DNA of 6,987 nt from a bacterium (GTDB lineage Bacteria > UBP14 > UBA6098 > B30-G16). The stretch lies in NCBI GenBank assembly GCA_027064665.1, contig JAMOPH010000371.1:1-6987 (forward strand), written 5' to 3'. A model generated the notes under the pieces. The model had not been told where the DNA came from. It saw only the letters and a list, made by a program, of their open reading frames with translations, and made no database searches. Below, one piece after another: positions 6,213-6,987 of the stretch; positions within the stretch are counted from its first letter, which is position 1, and every line of letters begins with the position of its first letter. A program made the translations under genes and the position numbers.

Positions 6213-6987
6213 TCAATATGACCTGTCCACGATGAAATCGGCGAGGGCGAAGAAGAAGGAATTGTCTCTGTCGGGCGGAAGCGCCGCCTTGGCGTCGTCG
6301 CAAAGTTTCCGGGCAATCTGACGGGACCTCTCCAGTCCCACCGCCCTCGGATAGGTTGCCTTGTCAAGTTGGAGGTCGGAGCCGATGTCCTTGCCCAGTT
6401 CCTCCTGATTCCCCACGATGTCAAGGATATCGTCGGTAATCTGGAACGCCAGCCCGATATTGGTCGCATAGCGGGTGATGGCGTCAAGGGTTTTTCTATC
6501 GGAGCGTGCTAAAATTGCGCCAACTCTTGCCGATGCCGCAAACAGCGCCGCAGTCTTGCGAATGTGGATGTTTTTCACATCCTCCTCGGAGACCGGTTTG
6601 CCCTCGCCCAGAACATCCAGCACCTGCCCGCCCACAAGTCCGTCGGTGCCGATGGCTTTTGCCACCTCACGGACAACACGGGCATTGCCGTATTTCGCCA
6701 GAATCTCAAACGCCAGCGCAGAAAGGGCATCGCCGGCAAGAATTGCAACAGCCTCGCCGAAAACCCGGTGGCAGGTGGGCTTGTTCCGGCGGAAATCGTC
6801 GTCGTCCATCGCGGGAAGGTCATCGTGAATCAGGGAGTATGTGTGAATCAACTCAATTGCGGACGCCACGGGGAAAATCCTTTCGCTTTTCCCTCCAGCC
6901 CAGCGGTGGGTCATAATCGCAAGGACGGGGCGAAGTCTTTTCCCGCCGGCAAAAACCGAATACCGCATAGCACGGTGAATTTCCTGC
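6213..6987 (-). CDS. ispA: Short-chain polyprenyl diphosphate synthase (FPP/GGPP synthase), 5' end missing
   Basis: This enzyme condenses isopentenyl diphosphate with allylic diphosphates to make farnesyl or geranylgeranyl diphosphate, precursors of quinone tails and undecaprenyl carriers. The frame stays open to the right edge: before the in-frame ATG at 6968 come the codons for QEIHRA, continuing the family block IH-AMRYSV-AGGKRLRP. That Met is therefore internal, and about 40 N-terminal residues lie outside. Numbered from it, GGKRLRP is at 8-14. The first aspartate-rich motif DDLPAMD (49-55), in the form DDxxxxD, sits in an IHTYSLIHDDLPAMDDDD context almost identical to E. coli IspA. GGQVLDV is at 113-119, KT at 138-139, and the second motif DDILD at 179-183. 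Tyr five residues before the first motif is usual in bacterial farnesyl synthases, but FPP and GGPP producers are hard to separate by sequence, so the symbol is tentative. It converges on pnp with a 102-base spacer. Confidence 0.93.
   Translation of the reverse strand, partial: QEIHRAMRYSVFAGGKRLRPVLAIMTHRWAGGKSERIFPVASAIELIHTYSLIHDDLPAMDDDDFRRNKPTCHRVFGEAVAILAGDALSALAFEILAKYGNARVVREVAKAIGTDGLVGGQVLDVLGEGKPVSEEDVKNIHIRKTAALFAASARVGAILARSDRKTLDAITRYATNIGLAFQITDDILDIVGNQEELGKDIGSDLQLDKATYPRAVGLERSRQIARKLCDDAKAALPPDRDNSFFFALADFIVDRSY

Noticed and set aside
6966..6968. ATG at 6968 as the true start of the prenyl synthase
   Set aside because: Upstream in-frame codons encode QEIHRA, which continues the conserved family block, and the N-terminal helices would otherwise be missing; the start is outside the window.

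Overview
The window looks like ordinary chromosome from an uncultured or little-studied Gram-negative bacterium. A KDO-8-phosphate phosphatase (lipopolysaccharide core synthesis), a probable lipoprotein and two further proteins with N-terminal signal peptides all imply an outer membrane. Shine-Dalgarno sites are mostly strong, genes are fairly GC-rich, and the spacers are AT-rich. The mix of papain-type protease, PD40 beta-propeller and KdsC would fit an FCB-group or candidate-phylum genome, but no feature here fixes the taxon.

Left block, all on the minus strand and read right to left: a probable lipoprotein of unknown function (2882-2178), a secreted six-motif TolB-like beta-propeller with a LytR_C-like C-terminal domain (2036-633), and a secreted papain-family (C1A) cysteine protease (620-1) cut off by the left edge. 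The last two are 12 bases apart and probably co-transcribed. The lipoprotein is 141 bases upstream of the propeller gene and may belong to the same unit. All three products are exported, so this is the least conventional part of the window: a possible envelope or secreted module with a protease, a propeller scaffold and a Cys-rich lipoprotein.

Middle spacer (2883-3021): a 139-base AT-rich divergent promoter region with candidate sigma70-type promoters facing both ways and an imperfect inverted repeat (2929-2962) between them.

Right block, plus strand: kdsC (3022-3603), rpsO (ribosomal protein S15, 3674-3937) and pnp (polynucleotide phosphorylase, 3966-6110), ending in a clear intrinsic terminator (6136-6163). 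rpsO-pnp is a widely conserved pair joining ribosome assembly to RNA turnover. A good promoter sits between kdsC and rpsO.

Right edge: a convergent minus-strand short-chain polyprenyl diphosphate synthase (FPP/GGPP synthase, IspA-like), whose start lies beyond the window. No tRNA, rRNA, CRISPR array, insertion sequence or phage gene was recognised, and no gene-free stretch exceeds 150 bases.
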